From contig RDEW01000008.1 in assembly GCA_011109175.1 (NCBI GenBank), positions 753,954 to 817,953 on the forward strand: a stretch of 64,000 bases of DNA, written 5' to 3'. The stretch comes from Dicyema japonicum. Taxonomy: Eukaryota > Dicyemida > Rhombozoa > Dicyemidae. The notes under the pieces were generated by a model. It saw only the letters and a list, made by a program, of their open reading frames with translations, searched no databases and was not told the origin of the DNA. Made by a program: the position numbers and the translations under genes. This document shows positions 10,650 through 22,109 of the stretch, one piece after another. Each line of letters starts with the position of its first letter. The first letter of the stretch is position 1.

Positions 10650-11725
10650 CCACAACGTAGGCGAGCAAAGTGGACTCGAACTTCCAGCTTAGTGGATATC
10701 TAAAATGAATATAGCACCACTAAAGTAACGCATTGTGAGAAAGTACTACAAAAACCTTCATAATACGCTTGAAATGGATGATCCTACACGAGCAGATATT
10801 CAGAGCACAGTAATCGAAAGGCCTTAAAAAGCATGCGAGTACAACATAAATATGAATTGGACACGTGGGACGGCCCACGAGAAACTCATATTGATATTAG
10901 GGTGGTCGACGGAAAAGACGAGATTTGAAGATGCTGTCTGCTGGATAGTTTAAGTGAAGGCATTAACTCTCCAGGAATATAATTATTCCTTTTTACGTGT
11001 CTCTGCTTCCCGCCTTAGTGAATATTTTGGTCAAATCCTGATTTTTGAAACTTGCACAGATGGTTCTACAAAAAAACTTTCCAGATAATTTCAGGACGCA
11101 TTTCTGAGAGTTCTATTGAACACAGTTGTTTGTTCTATCCATTTCCGACTGAACATAATATTAATGTCATAGCTAAGACAACATAAATTTTTCTCTTAAA
11201 AAAATTTACATCAAAAAGTCAATTAAATTGCCTTAATAGGTACTAAAAATTGACCGACAAATGAGTTGATTTAGTTTTTTATTTGTTAAACACAAAAGGA
11301 ATCAGTTCTTAAATTCGAAAAAATCATCTTTTCCATGATATAAGGCAATTCGGAGAGCAGTTGCATCATCGGGAAACTGAAGTATCCATCGAACTGGATG
11401 AACACTATGGCAAATGGACAAAGGTACGCAAATGGTGACTTCTGTACAGCAGCATATATAAGAATGTTTTGATCAGTTGCGACAAACAATGTTATGGCGG
11501 CTTACTTCCAGAGCAGTTGTGGATATCGCAGACATCCTCGCTACTCTCTCCCTATTGCAATTTATCGAGAGTTTGTGACTGTAAAGAATAAACTCGAAAA
11601 TTTCCTTCTAACAATCGCCTTCTCAAGGAGAGCGTGGATGAATCTAACATAAATATTTTCCACGATGTTGCAGAAGCGACGAAGAAATAACATTCTTTTA
11701 GTTGCGTTTTGCAAAATAATAATAA
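10650..11725. other. Unassigned spacer
   Basis: No gene recognised. A 67-codon minus-strand frame at 11286-11489 has no supporting feature and was left out. Confidence 0.4.
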
Positions 11726-11728
11726 AAC

Positions 11729-11940
11729 ACAAAATTATATAAAATGATACATTTTTGTTGAGGAATTTTTTTTATTTGTTATTATTTTTTCAAGAATTGA
11801 AAATGATTTCTCCTCTTGACTGGATGTTGCCTGGACAAAATTATATAAAATGATACATTTTTGTTGAGGAATTTTTTTTATTTGTTATTATTTTTTCAAG
11901 AATTGAAAATGATTTCTCCTCTTGACTGGATGTTGCCTGG
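11729..11940 (+). repeat. Tandem duplication, two 106-bp units
   Basis: The unit beginning ACAAAATTATATAAAATG occurs at 11729 and 11835 with a period of 106 bp and almost no divergence. It is non-coding and AT-rich, and is either a recent duplication or an assembly artefact. Confidence 0.8.
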
Positions 11941-12089
11941 TGTTCCATTATAATGAATAGTCCAAGAAAAAAAGTAATATTTCAGTTGAATACAACTTAG
12001 ACTTCTCTAACCATGTTTCTAAATTATGTAACACTGATTGATACCATATCTTAGTCCGACATTGCTTCTCAGTTTCCCTTCTCACAAAA

Positions 12090-12787
12090 ACATTTAAGAT
12101 TGAACAGATTTATATCAAAGAAAATTTTGTTAAAAAGAGGGGTTCCACAAGGATCTGTCTTAAGTCATCTTTTATTCAATTGCTTTATGTGTAACATCCC
12201 GAAGTTTGAACACTGAAATTCGAAAATGCTAATATATGCCGATGATATTCTTTTGCTCGGTCTTAGTAATAATAGATCGATTTCCTGGAAACGTGTTTTG
12301 ACACATGTCAAAATAATTAAATGCTGATGCCGAGATAAATGTCCTTATCTCTTGAAAAATGTACTGCTTCATGGATTGTGAATTTCAAGAACAAATCAAA
12401 GATTTTATTGATACTGGAGCGATCAAATGAATGGAACAGTTACAATTTCTTGGAGTTTGTGTAAACTCGAAGGGTTCCTTCATTAATTATATCAAGAAAA
12501 AGAAGAAAAAAGCTACGGGGATGTTGAAATCACTTCTACGTTTTCAAATGAGTCCGGAAACTTTTCTTTATGTGTATACAGCTTGTATAGAACCATTCTT
12601 GATTTATGGCTTCCAAGGATGGTTTGAAAGTGATGAGAGAAGTACTATTGTAGAGCTTCTCGATAAATCGAGGAGATATGCTATTAAACTGGCATATGGA
12701 CTTGATTTAAAGTCTAAATTACCGCCAAGTGATGAGAGACGTACTAGATCCGTTGAGGAAATATTGCACCACTTGAAAAAATAATTC
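12090..12787 (+). mobile_element. LINE reverse transcriptase 3' half
   Basis: RT motif B (KRGVPQGSVLSHLLFNCFM, near 12134) and motif C (LIYADDILLLG, near 12232) are followed by a 117-codon thumb/C-terminal frame at 12431-12784, with FLGVCVNSKGSF and TACIEPFLIYGFQGWF. There are stops between the blocks. It differs from the F2 copies in sequence and forms a fifth LINE group. Its 3' UTR runs into the duplicated segment around the gap at 12975. Confidence 0.75.
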
Positions 12788-13162
12788 TTGTTGGATGCAA
12801 GGGGTCAATAATTCAAAGAGGAGACATATGGTGTCTCGTTAAACCAGACCCCATCAACCAAGCCAAACTCGTTGGCTTCTCCCTTTTTAATTAGTTTTTG
12901 ATTAGTAACGAGTTTGTTATGTTAATAAAGTATCTATTTAAATAAGTTCAACTTGTGAGAGACTATTCGTTTAANTTGTTGGATGCAAGGGGTCAATAAT
13001 TCAAAGAGGATACATATGGTGTCTCGTTAAACCAGACCCCATCAACCTTGCCAAACTCGTTGGCTTCTCTTTTTTTAATTAGTTTTTGATTAGTAACGAG
13101 TTTGTTATGTTAATAAAGTATCTATTTAAATAAGTTCGACTTGTGAGAGACTATTCGTTTAA
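12788..13162. other. Duplicated 187-bp contig end around a 1-nt gap
   Basis: 12788-12974 and 12976-13162 are the same 187-bp sequence with a few substitutions, separated by a single n at 12975. This is what two overlapping contig ends look like when joined by a token gap instead of merged. The true genome probably has one copy. Confidence 0.8.
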
Positions 13163-14420
13163 TTTCGAGCAAAAAATCGATTTTGCAAGTAGCGCTCGCG
13201 GCATAATACCGTTGTTATGGAAGCAAGCCAACATCCGACCTATACTGAAACTTTGAAGACCTAAGGAAGATCCGGCATCATTTAAACCTGTGTTATTGTT
13301 ATGTTTCGTATCGAAAATCCTAGAGAGGCTTGTGTTTGGGAGAATCAAGGCTTTCTTACCAGAAAAGGATTTTCAACACAGATTCAAGAGCGATTATTCT
13401 ACATCAACGTACCTACAGAAATTAACCAATTTCATTAGAGATGGATTTTCAAACAAACCAAGGCATCTGAAGACAGTCTTATGTTCCAATGATTCTATTT
13501 CGAGAAAAATATTATCAAAGAAAATTTTCCAGTCCGAAATCAAACTTTGGATAAAAATTTCTTAAGTGGACGACGGGGACGTGTATGCCTCGGAGGACTG
13601 AAATTATTCTCGCGTCTTTTCCCAAACGGTATCCCCCGCCTTATTCAATTTATACCTGGCCGACTTCCCGACACCGGAATCCAATAACGATGTTCTACTC
13701 TCATATGCGGACGACATTGTTTGGCCTCGCGTGATCGGGATCTCCAAAATGCTACAGAAAGATTACAAATTAACCTGAACCGACTCAACGTCTGGGTAAT
13801 GAAGAACCGACTCACGATAAATTCCGGAAACTCGGTCACGTCTATGTTCACTTCGGGCAAAAGGTTGGGGAAGATGACTGTCAAGTTAAAATTGAACAAC
13901 GTTGAAATCCCCTTCACCAAATGTCAGTAGATCCTGGGCGTGACACTGGATACGCACTTATGTTTGTCACCACACGTGGCAAATATTGTTCTGAAGTGCG
14001 AGAAGAGAATCAATGTATTAAAATGTTTATCTGGAATATGGAAGACAGGTACCCACCCAGTCTTGATGACATTTACAAGCAATACATCGAACCATGCTTC
14101 TCGTACGCGTGTGCTTCGTGGAGACCTTCATTATCATGGACGAACACTAAGTAAATTGAGGAAGAAGGGTTTCAGAATGACGGAGCGTTGGTCTTGTGAG
14201 AGACACAGAACCGGACCGACTACTCTGTAGGCCTTCATTAAACAAAACTCCGGCATGCGGAAAGGTGTCCTTGCAAATACAGTCAGGCGCCCAGTACGAG
14301 CTTGTGTGGGTACGAGGGAGGAGCACCCGGAAAAATGAGGATTTTGGGTGAACGCATCGGGATCACGTGATAGTTAGTTTGGTTTTACCGTGGTCTTGGG
14401 TTTTAAATAAATAAATAAAA
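13163..14420 (+). mobile_element. F2 LINE, RT to 3' end, degenerate
   Basis: Blocks in order: SFKPVLLLCFVSKILERLVF (RT motif 2 region, 13280), DFQHRFKSDYSTSTYLQKL, a motif A remnant (VLCSNDSISRKILSKKIFQS), a motif B remnant near 13620, a motif C remnant (LSYADD in one frame near 13700), then LQINLNRLNVWVMKNRLTIN and SVDPGRDTGYALM / LGVTLDTHLCLS. It ends with ACCGTGGTCTTGGG and an AAATAAATAAATAAAA tail. Many frame breaks; not active. Confidence 0.75.
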
Positions 14421-15114
14421 ATAAAAGGCCATCCACTGAGATAGCAGTACAAATAGAAAAAAATTTTTCTTATGTTTCTGACTGATTTTTTCCGGAGTGA
14501 CTCCTTTCTTACAAATTTGAATCTTATAGAGCAATTCACTTCCATTTCATCAATAAAAATTAGACGTTGATTTTCAATTTATATGAGTTTTCTGTTTTTA
14601 TCGGATACACTCATTTTTTTTAATAATTGTCGTATATTATCACGTCCAGGCTGATATGTCTATTTACGTGCACCGGCCTTCTATCGNGAAAGGTGTCCTT
14701 GCAAATACAGTCAGGCGCCCAGTACGAGCTTGTGTGGGTACGAGGGAGGAGCACCCGGAAAAATGAGGATTTTGGGGGAACGCATCGGGATCACGTGATA
14801 GTTAGTTTGGTTTTACCGTGGTCTTGGGTTTTAAATAAATAAATAAAAATAAAAGGCCATCCACTGAGATAGCAGTACAAATAGAAAAAAATTTTTCTTA
14901 TGTTTCTGACTGATTTTTTCCGGAGTGACTCCTTTCTTACAAATTTGAATCTTATAGAGCAATTCACTTCCATTTCATCAATAAAAATTAGACGTTGATT
15001 TTCAATTTATATGAGTTTACTGTTTTTATCGGATACACTCATTTTTTTTAATAATTGTCGTATATTATCACGTCCAGGCTGATATGTCTATTTACGTGCA
15101 CCGGCCTTCTATCG
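14260..15114. other. Duplicated 427-bp contig end around a 1-nt gap
   Basis: 14260-14686 and 14688-15114 are virtually identical 427-bp blocks on either side of a single n at 14687. The block contains the tail of the LINE above, so the second copy is best explained as an unmerged contig overlap. Confidence 0.85.
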
Positions 15115-15339
15115 CTGATTGGTAGAAGCGATCGGATCCTAGCTGCAGAGAGTGATGAAGTCGGAACCATTATTCCTTATTGCCGCGTTGTTGAGTAATG
15201 GGAGGAATAATTGAGCAGGGAATAGGTTATGCGGACCGTTGTTGCTTTTAGGAATTAAGAAGTTTGAAATTGAAATTCCGTAAGCCCGTGAGGCACGGCC
15301 ACACTGCACCGTCGGCTTCAAGAACTGGTAGTCTACAAC

Positions 15340-15561
15340 TTGTCTCCTCATTTGATTAAGTTATTATATGATTCTCTCAACCTTTGCATCGCTCATACTC
15401 TCTGGTCTCATCGCTGTCTAGCACATATGTTTGACCTTATTCTACTTATGATGTGTGGAGACATTGAGCCCAACCCTGGTCCTCGTGGTTACCTGAAGAT
15501 GATACAATTAAATGTTAATGGAATCAAAAGGAAAATCCTCGAACTTAGCATTCTTCTCTGA
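15340..15561 (+). CDS. F2 LINE leader with 2A-like peptide and start of APE endonuclease
   Basis: A 73-codon frame. A hydrophobic leader (FDLILLMMC) leads into GDIEPNPGP at 15457-15483, an exact match to the 2A consensus D(V/I)ExNPGP. Next comes the APE endonuclease N-terminus MIQLNVNGIKRKILEL. 2A peptides cause ribosome skipping between Gly and the last Pro, and are known at this position in APE-type LINEs of several animals. The frame then breaks. The minus-strand relative at 49094-49516 has the same arrangement. Confidence 0.75.
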   Translation: MSPHLIKLLYDSLNLCIAHTLWSHRCLAHMFDLILLMMCGDIEPNPGPRGYLKMIQLNVNGIKRKILELSILL

Positions 15562-15905
15562 TGAAATCACCTTGATATTGCATTTAATCAGGTATATAAG
15601 CTCTCTTCCACCCTACCAACACCTAATTTGCCCCTCCATAGTGTGATTTTTAACGACCGCCATGGTGGAGGTTTACTTATCATTCATTATATGAACGGCT
15701 TATCCTTCACAGATTTCGTGGATTTCAGAGCTTTTGAGCCCAGACTCTATCACCGGACAGATCAAAATCAACTTTCATTAATTTTCGATTATTCTGATCA
15801 ACTTATATATCCCTCTTCAGGGATCCTTCCCTTCTCCCTACAAATCACAATTATTTCGTATCCCCGAGTTGGAAAACTTATTAATATGCGGGGATCCAGA
15901 TAGAA
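15562..15905 (+). mobile_element. F2 endonuclease remnant
   Basis: SVIFNDRHGGGLLIIHYM corresponds to YHVIKRDRPAGRGGGLLTLI of the 49-kb copy. It is degenerate with stops and continues the element begun at 15340. Confidence 0.55.
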
Positions 15906-16554
15906 AGCATCTACTCCAACAACAGAGGGAACACATTTCAAACATCCTCGAGAACCCAATTGTGGATGACGCATGCACATTTCCTGACTTTACCATATTC
16001 TCACCCTCTCTAGCGGAAATTTACATAAAAATGAACTAAAAAGCTCGAGTGTTTGTGGTCCTGACAGAACCATTCTGAAGCCTGGAACCTAAAAGACATT
16101 AACGAGTTGTTGGTATCATATCATTCTGTAACTTCAACCGCCAGGTCAACATGTAACCTGTTCATATTTATCGATGGATAAAGAGGAACCCAAAATCTTA
16201 ATTGGATTTGCGTAGATACCCGTCAAAAGCTCTCCCATGATTCTAGGAGTAACCAATGGCAAGCTGATATGCATCATCACCCAAACGAATATGACTTTAA
16301 AGAAGGGGATCCAGAAACTGAAGGCCATAAGCTCTGTTAGCATGAGTATTTTCCAATTGGCCAAATTCATCATAAAACTTTATCGACAAACTAACAGACT
16401 ATGGAGTATGCCTCGCCTGGAGATTCTCACTATCCGAGTTGATGACAAAAGAAGAATATTGATTACTATCAACCAAAGCGAGAACTAAGTGATCACAAAG
16501 TGAATTTATTTTATTTAAGAAAACCTTTGGTGTGGGATGATGCTTGTGTCCCAC

Positions 16555-16865
16555 TTTCCCCTACAACATTATCGGGAGCACGGTAGAGACATTGTATGCC
16601 GCGAAAAAAACAATGAAAGCAAAGGAGAAAAAGTATGAAGCATTGCATGATCGGTTCACTTTCCATTCCATTGTGGTCGAGAACTGGAAGAATTAGTGGA
16701 ATATCGCTTCGCTTCTTAAAGAAACTTGAACGCCTAGCTACACTAAAAAGTCATGACGTACATAAAACCCGACGGCTTCTCCAGTTGATCTCTGTTGCAA
16801 TCATGAGAGGCAACGCAACGTCGATAATGTCGGTCCACTTTGGATGGTTGGCTGTGTTAATTTAA
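16555..16865 (+). mobile_element. F4 (WYLDD family) C-terminal fragment
   Basis: Reads KEKKYEALHDRFTFHSIVVE, then after frame changes LQLISVAIMRGNATSIM. These correspond to the conserved C-terminal FxPVAxET and QRxSxAIxRGNAxSI blocks of the WYLDD LINE family. It lies inside the gap of the split F2 copy, suggesting nested insertion. Confidence 0.6.
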
Positions 16866-16879
16866 TTATTGATTTTATT

Positions 16880-17290
16880 TCATAATATTAATTTAAAATT
16901 TAAAAAAACCCAAAAACACAAAGAAAGCTTAAATAAACTAATTAGGTGATCCGAATCACCAATAGCTCCAAAATCTCCTTTAATGTTCCGCTAACGACTT
17001 AACTGATTTTTAGGAAGTGGCTTTTGTTGTTTCTGCATAGGAATCCTATGCTCTTCTTTATGGTCGATCGGAATTTTTCTACGTGAACCACCCTTTTCTG
17101 AGTGAGTTTCCTGGCTCCTTGCAGAAACGTAGGAAACCTCCTATGGGAGGTGACTGGCGATGGATGTTCTGTGGGATTGAATAAGTCGTATGGTTAAATT
17201 ATTATTATTAACCCCCGATACCCGAGAACAAAGTTAACAGTAAACAACTTGTTAAGTGTATCCAGTTTCCACTGTTACAGAAAAAGTACA
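16880..17290 (-). mobile_element. Two nested LINE 3' ends
   Basis: Minus-strand LINE termini. The first runs from about 17160 down to 16880 and shares CTTGCAGAAACGTAGGAAACC with 22308-22329. The second, 17290-17205, ends in GGGGGTTAATAATAATAA and carries the inverted repeat described under 17217-17263. Both are 5'-truncated. Confidence 0.6.
17217..17263 (-). repeat. LINE 3' inverted repeat, variant GGATACAC/GGGTATC
   Basis: On the minus strand GGATACAC (17263-17256) faces GGGTATC (17223-17217). Compared with the common GGATCAC/GTGATCC pair, both arms have changed so that GATAC still pairs with GTATC. Confidence 0.55.
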
Positions 17291-17345
17291 AAAGTCCATC
17301 CGGAACCAGCATAAAAGGTAAAAGACGTCCATTCTCAGACGTCTA

Positions 17346-18640
17346 TTGATTTTGAATGCATATGGTCAAGTTGTGGACTCTACTTCACAATCAAAAAGGA
17401 CCCACTACCCTTTCCAATCCATCACGCTCAAAGGAAAATTGTCCAATGAAAGGAAAACAATATTACGGCCAGACTACAAAAATGTCAACTGGAGTTTGTT
17501 CTCACACTTCGTCGACTACAACTTGTATGGTTTTGACCCTAACAACTTCAACTCTCTCGATAACGCTTTACTCTACTTCAATAGTGTACTGCGTGAAGGC
17601 ATAAGGACTTTTATCATAATAAAGCTTGTCTACTTCACGAAAAAGCCTTCCCGCGCACCCGCTCACTTACGAAGGAAAGAAATTGCCTAAAAAGCCTACA
17701 GAAACAGTCTTGGGAAACCAGGGCGAAGATCTAGCCTTGGAGAGAGATCAGATACAAGGCTAAGATGAAACAGGAAAGAGACTGGAATAACCTTATGTAC
17801 ACCTTAAACAAACAGTCTTCCCTCACGAGGATGTGGAATACTCTTCGGGGCTTTACCAACTCTTTGAGACCGCCTCCTTGCGAAGACCTAGAGAACAAGA
17901 ACTTTTTAAACAAGATTATAAAATTTTACTCCTCCGTGAGCTTCATCCCACACAAGAAAACTGAGGGTCCTCCCACATCCTCAACAAAGCCAAAACACGA
18001 GGAAACTTCTAACAGCCTTTCAATGGACGTCGTGCGGAAAGCTATTCAAAACCAGAAATCGTCTTATGCATGTGGTCCAGATGGAATTCCCTCCATTGAA
18101 CTTAAGAAGATAGGCCTCTACACCATCTTGGCCTTAACCAGAATTTATAACTTCTCAATCAGTAGGAACTCGATTCCCACTCTATGGCAATTATCCCATA
18201 TTCGGTTCATCTTAAAACCTGAACGGCCGAAGGACTCACCAACTTCGTACAGACCAATATCCCTCCTGTGTGCCACCTCGAAAATCCTGGATTAACTCAT
18301 TTTCCTTACCTCTCAGACGTATCCTTCCACATGAATTTAAGGAGGCTCGTTTCACAACTACCCACCAACTTGCCTTACAAAATTCATCAAGGAAGGCCTT
18401 CAACGCAAACCTCGGCATCAAAAGACCATTATGTGTTCCATTGACATACAAAAGGCTTTTGGCTCAATACCGAGGAAACTGTTCACTAGGAAGATTTATG
18501 GCTCTAACATTTCAAACAACCTGAAAATTTGGCTTCCAAGAGACAGTAACGAAAACCCTACAAAAGTTGAGTGGGGGAGAGCAAATGATCCTTTTTCGTG
18601 CCACCTGGATTACATGACGCCACTCTAGTAGGAAATGGAA
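17346..18640 (+). mobile_element. F2 LINE, endonuclease C-terminus and RT N-half
   Basis: RPDYKNVNWSLFSHFVDYNL and NFNSLDNALLYFNSVLREGI match the linker of the 49-kb copy. The frame 17765-18295 carries SSYACGPDGIPSIELKKIG and SPTSYRPISLLCATSKILD (RT fingers). A frameshifted motif A follows (CSIDIQKAFGSIPRKLFTRK, 18432). The copy stops near 18630, before motifs B and C. With 15340-15905 it forms one element split by about 1.4 kb of nested LINE pieces. Confidence 0.75.
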
Positions 18641-18809
18641 GAGGAGGAAGAGACAAAACAGACAAAAATCTTAACCAATTAGCCACATGGCCTTGCAAAA
18701 ATAAGCATAAAAATGAATATATTCATGGTTTGAATGCCTAATATTTCTCGAATATTGCTTTAATAATAAATTACTAATAAATTTGAATTGTTAATTAAAT
18801 TAATTAAAT

Positions 18810-19919
18810 ATGTCTTGTGGTTTATATTTTTTATGAATATTCAACTGAATAATATTTATACTTAGAAAATGGTCACGTGGATGTAATAAACTCAATTTGT
18901 TCGAATTACAATGGTACTCGTTTATTAACAACTTCAACCGACCATACTGTGAAGGTACTAACTTTTCAGTCATTAGGGTTTGGGACTTGGTCGACGGAAC
19001 GTGGTCCTGTACCTCATCACTGCCAGTTTTATGACATGGTTATTACAGCATCACAGTGGAAAGGTCTTTTCTGGAGTTGGGCCCCAGAGAAGTACGGGAA
19101 TGTCATAGCAACCGGGGGATCCGACTGCACTGTTCATATTCTAAATGAAGATGGTATATGGTGGCAACATTTGAAGAATTCGTTTGTACGTCAACACAAA
19201 TGTGGAGCCGACGGTGGAAACGCTGTGACCTGCTAGATCTCTGGAAAAAGTCGGTTATTGCAGTAAAATTCAGCCCACGTGACCTCGTCCTGGTTGTTTG
19301 TATAATAATCGCAGGCTGTAATGACCATAAACGGAGTCGTCAGCATTTGCTGTGCAACGGAGCCGTGTTTCTTCCGTCACTGGTGCGCATCTTACACGAT
19401 TGAATTGAACCTGACCTGCAGTTGTATTTGCTGGAGTACTTCCAGGTTGTTTTTGTCGTTTTACAGTGGAAAAACCCGCGATCTTCTTGCGATAGGCCTT
19501 GACGCCTCTGAGTTGAACTCAAATTCCGTAATTCTGACGGATGTGACTGCGAAAATCAAAAAATATCTGGGGCCCAAAAAGTCAACAGTTAGTGACGTCA
19601 TTTTTGCTCCCAAAATAGGACGACGTCATCATTTATTGGGGTTGCCACCAAAGAGGTGGTCATGGTATATAAATTCAACGAGTTTTATCACAGTAGTTAT
19701 TATAGGGATGTTTTTGGGGGAGACTGTATAAGGAGACGCTTATATGCAAATTCAGTCAATTGGATGAGATAATTCCTCGTTTGGGGTGGAATGTCTTTTG
19801 GGAATATCTTGGTTGTGTATGAGAGTACGTTCAAATGTCTCGCCTATAAGAGTTCTAGTTATTCGATTATTACAGGTGAATTCGATCACGATGAATTTTT
19901 CAAATTTACTTTTTTTTAA
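18810..19919 (+). CDS. SEH1: SEH1-like nucleoporin (WD40), eight exons with tiny introns
   Basis: WD40 beta-propeller of the nuclear pore Y complex and of the GATOR2 nutrient-sensing complex. Exons 18810-18819, 18866-18954, 18977-19025, 19049-19153, 19177-19292, 19315-19445, 19467-19709 and 19733-19919 are separated by GT..AG introns of 46, 22, 23, 23, 22, 21 and 23 nt. Blade blocks in SEH1 order: DVINSICSNYNGTRLLTTST, VWDLVDGTW, EKYGNVIATGGSDCTVHI, VIAVKFSPRDLVL, NLTCSCICWSTS, VSDVIFAPKIGRRHHLL, VATKEVVMVYKF. The exon sum is 930 nt, 309 aa, a little shorter than typical SEH1. The start MSC is joined across the first intron. Four single-base shifts (near 18977, 19060, 19639 and 19796, all in G or T runs) cancel out overall. 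I favour consensus errors over decay. Confidence 0.85.
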
Positions 19920-20105
19920 ATTTTTACTCTTTGTTTATTGTGTAATCTTTGGTTCCTAAGTGTTCTTTTTAGTGGAGCATGTTTGTGCAGATTCTACTTT
20001 AGATCCAATGTTCCCTCAGACTTATAGAATGTGAAGAAAATACTAACCTGCCTCTTTGACAAGTCCCCATATTCATTTATTGGGCATTTATATTTGAATC
20101 CATTT

Positions 20106-20330
20106 ATTTAATAACCCCTGGTATACCTGAAGGAGGTCTAATTAAGGTATATCCGCTCCCATGGTCGGAGTGATACACGTCCTTTCTGAGCATCACGTCA
20201 GTCCATATTCGACATTGTGGGAACCTCTCCAGTGTAGCAGGAAAGAGATGGACTCTTTTGGATGCCGGCTAGGTATTGGAAGTTTCCTGAGATAGGTGGA
20301 TCTGAAGAAGAGACAGAGCAGACGGAAACC
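20106..20330 (-). mobile_element. LINE 3' end and adjoining dispersed repeat
   Basis: On the minus strand GGATATACC (20154-20146) pairs with GGTATACC (20027-side arm at 20127-20120) ahead of AGGGGTTATTAAATAAATG, the LINE 3'-terminal pattern. The adjacent 20150-20310 resembles 53025-53170, sharing AGCATCA.GTC, CCATAT, GGGAACCTC and GGATGCCGGC. Confidence 0.55.
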
Positions 20331-20412
20331 TTTTGAGTCTCTGATTAAAAATGATAAAAATCACTGAACCGAAAGTGACTTAATAAACCATTAGTTCACT
20401 TAGTACGTCGAT

Positions 20413-21300
20413 ATGGGGAATTCCCTCATTAATTCAATAAAGACCCTTACGAACCGCATTCTTCGGGCTCAAATCTCCGATTATGCCATAGGACTCCTTT
20501 TTTGCATCCAAATTAATCGTCTTCAGAAAGCCTTATGGTGGGTTAAGACCCATCGCTACATAATCAGGCGCCCGACGGGGAAGAGTGTTGCCAGAACAGC
20601 AAGTAAGACTCTATCCCTATACATGCTGATATTAGGACAAAACATCATCGAATCCAAGACTGGAGTCGAACAGGTGACCCCATTGCCCCTACTATTTGCC
20701 ATGTGTATCGATTGTGAAGCTTCACCGATCAGAACCCCACAAAAGTTATGGTACCTGGATGATACGACCATCGGAGAGAATTTGGAAATTGTGGTGGCAG
20801 AGGTCGAGTTCGCCATCTTTGCTATTGCAGCACTTTGGTTGGAATCAAATCCGTAAAAATGTGAAATCATTAGCGTTGCTTGCAGAAGGACGACTTTAAC
20901 CATGTAGTGACTACGATTTCTACTTATCTCCAAGACGTCTAGTCACCCGACTCGAAAACGTGATTTTTCTCGGTTCTCATGTCTATAATATGTCAACTCT
21001 CCTTGAAGAGAAAAATGTATCCGTTCATCTATTCACATCAAACTTAAAAACCAGGTCTTTATTCTTCCTCACATGGAGCCATCGACGAGAAGATTTCGAC
21101 TGCCAGTGAAGAAACACTTAAATTTTTTTTATAAAACTGCATGGATCCAATGCAAACTACTGCTTACTACGTAGGAATCTAAATACGCTTACCAGTAGAA
21201 CTCGCCTCCTGCTTTTCTATATTCGCCATATGCTTCCAATGGTCTCATAAACAAGACCCTAGGCTATATTAAGGATCGGACGCTACACCAGTGGAATGTA
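20413..21300 (+). mobile_element. F4 LINE RT (WYLDD family), degenerate
   Basis: RT motif B remnant GVEQVTPLPLLFAMCID (family GVQQGDPLGPLLFAL), then LWYLDDTTIGENLEIVVAEV, whose WYLDD replaces the usual YADD. Downstream are FLGSHVYNMSTLLEEKN and LLRRNLNTLTSRTRLLLFYI of the thumb. Gly-Asp of motif B is lost (GV-EQVT), and frames change after 20856, so this copy is inactive. Confidence 0.65.
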
Positions 21301-21319
21301 CTATTCGGAAAGTATTATT

Positions 21320-22103
21320 ATTATCATAACCCCGGGAATACAGGAAAGAGGAAAAAGTTATCGTCTAATTAAGTGATCCCGGTGTCAGTGGGTCTTCCTT
21401 TGTTTTGACTTTGTCTACAATCTTTTATGATCGTCCAAAAGGGGAAAGGTTTGATCTCAAATTTGCGAGCATACTTCTGGTAGGCGAGAAACTCATCTTC
21501 AAGGGGGTTACCAGAAGATCGCACTATTTTCAAGAATTTTTGTTGTTTGTCACCGAGATGTTCCATAATTTTTTGAGATCTAATGTGTTCCTCATTTCTG
21601 ACGTAGGCGTCATTCTGTCACATTTAAAAGGATCCGGAGGCATTGGTTTTGTATGACCTCTAATTTGTTCTGCGTGGATATTGACAAAGGTGTAAGCCGT
21701 ACATGCATGTTCCATTGTAGAATATACTGTTTGTATAATAATTTGAGATGAGAAAGTGAAGATATTGGAGATCTATCAAAGGTCTTGAGGGTCCCCATCT
21801 TTTTTTGAACTCTTGCAATTATTGCGTCCACATGATGTGTGAACGTCATCAACAGGTCATATGTAACTCCAAGGATTGATGGGTTCTTATTAAGCTCTCC
21901 ATTCCAAGTTAATTTAGGATCGAAGGATGTATGTTTCCTGTAAAGGAGATAACCGCAGTGCTCGACTTCCCAGGGGATATTTTCATGTGGTTCTTGAGGA
22001 GCCATGGGTTCATAATGTCGAGGGTCTCCTGAACTCTCCGCGCAGCACTGTTCGGAAAGTATAAGTTTAGATTTTTATTTAATTTACTTAACCCCAAGAC
22101 CAC
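21320..22103 (-). mobile_element. F2-type LINE, RT palm end to 3' terminus
   Basis: Minus-strand blocks: LKNHMKISPGKSSTAVISF, ILGVTYDLLMTFTHHVDAII, LKLLYKQYILQWNMHVRLTP and QNKLEVIQNQCLRILLNVTE. The element closes with a GGGATCACTTAATTAGAC block and CCCGGGGTTATGATAATAAT. Two frame changes; 5'-truncated. Confidence 0.75.
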
Positions 22104-22109
22104 CGAGAA

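Noticed and set aside
18955-18977. A 23-nt non-canonical SEH1 intron starting with GG or ending with GG that would keep the frame
   Set aside because: A canonical 22-nt GT..AG intron plus one extra G in the following G run explains the site as well, and similar run-length errors occur elsewhere in the gene.
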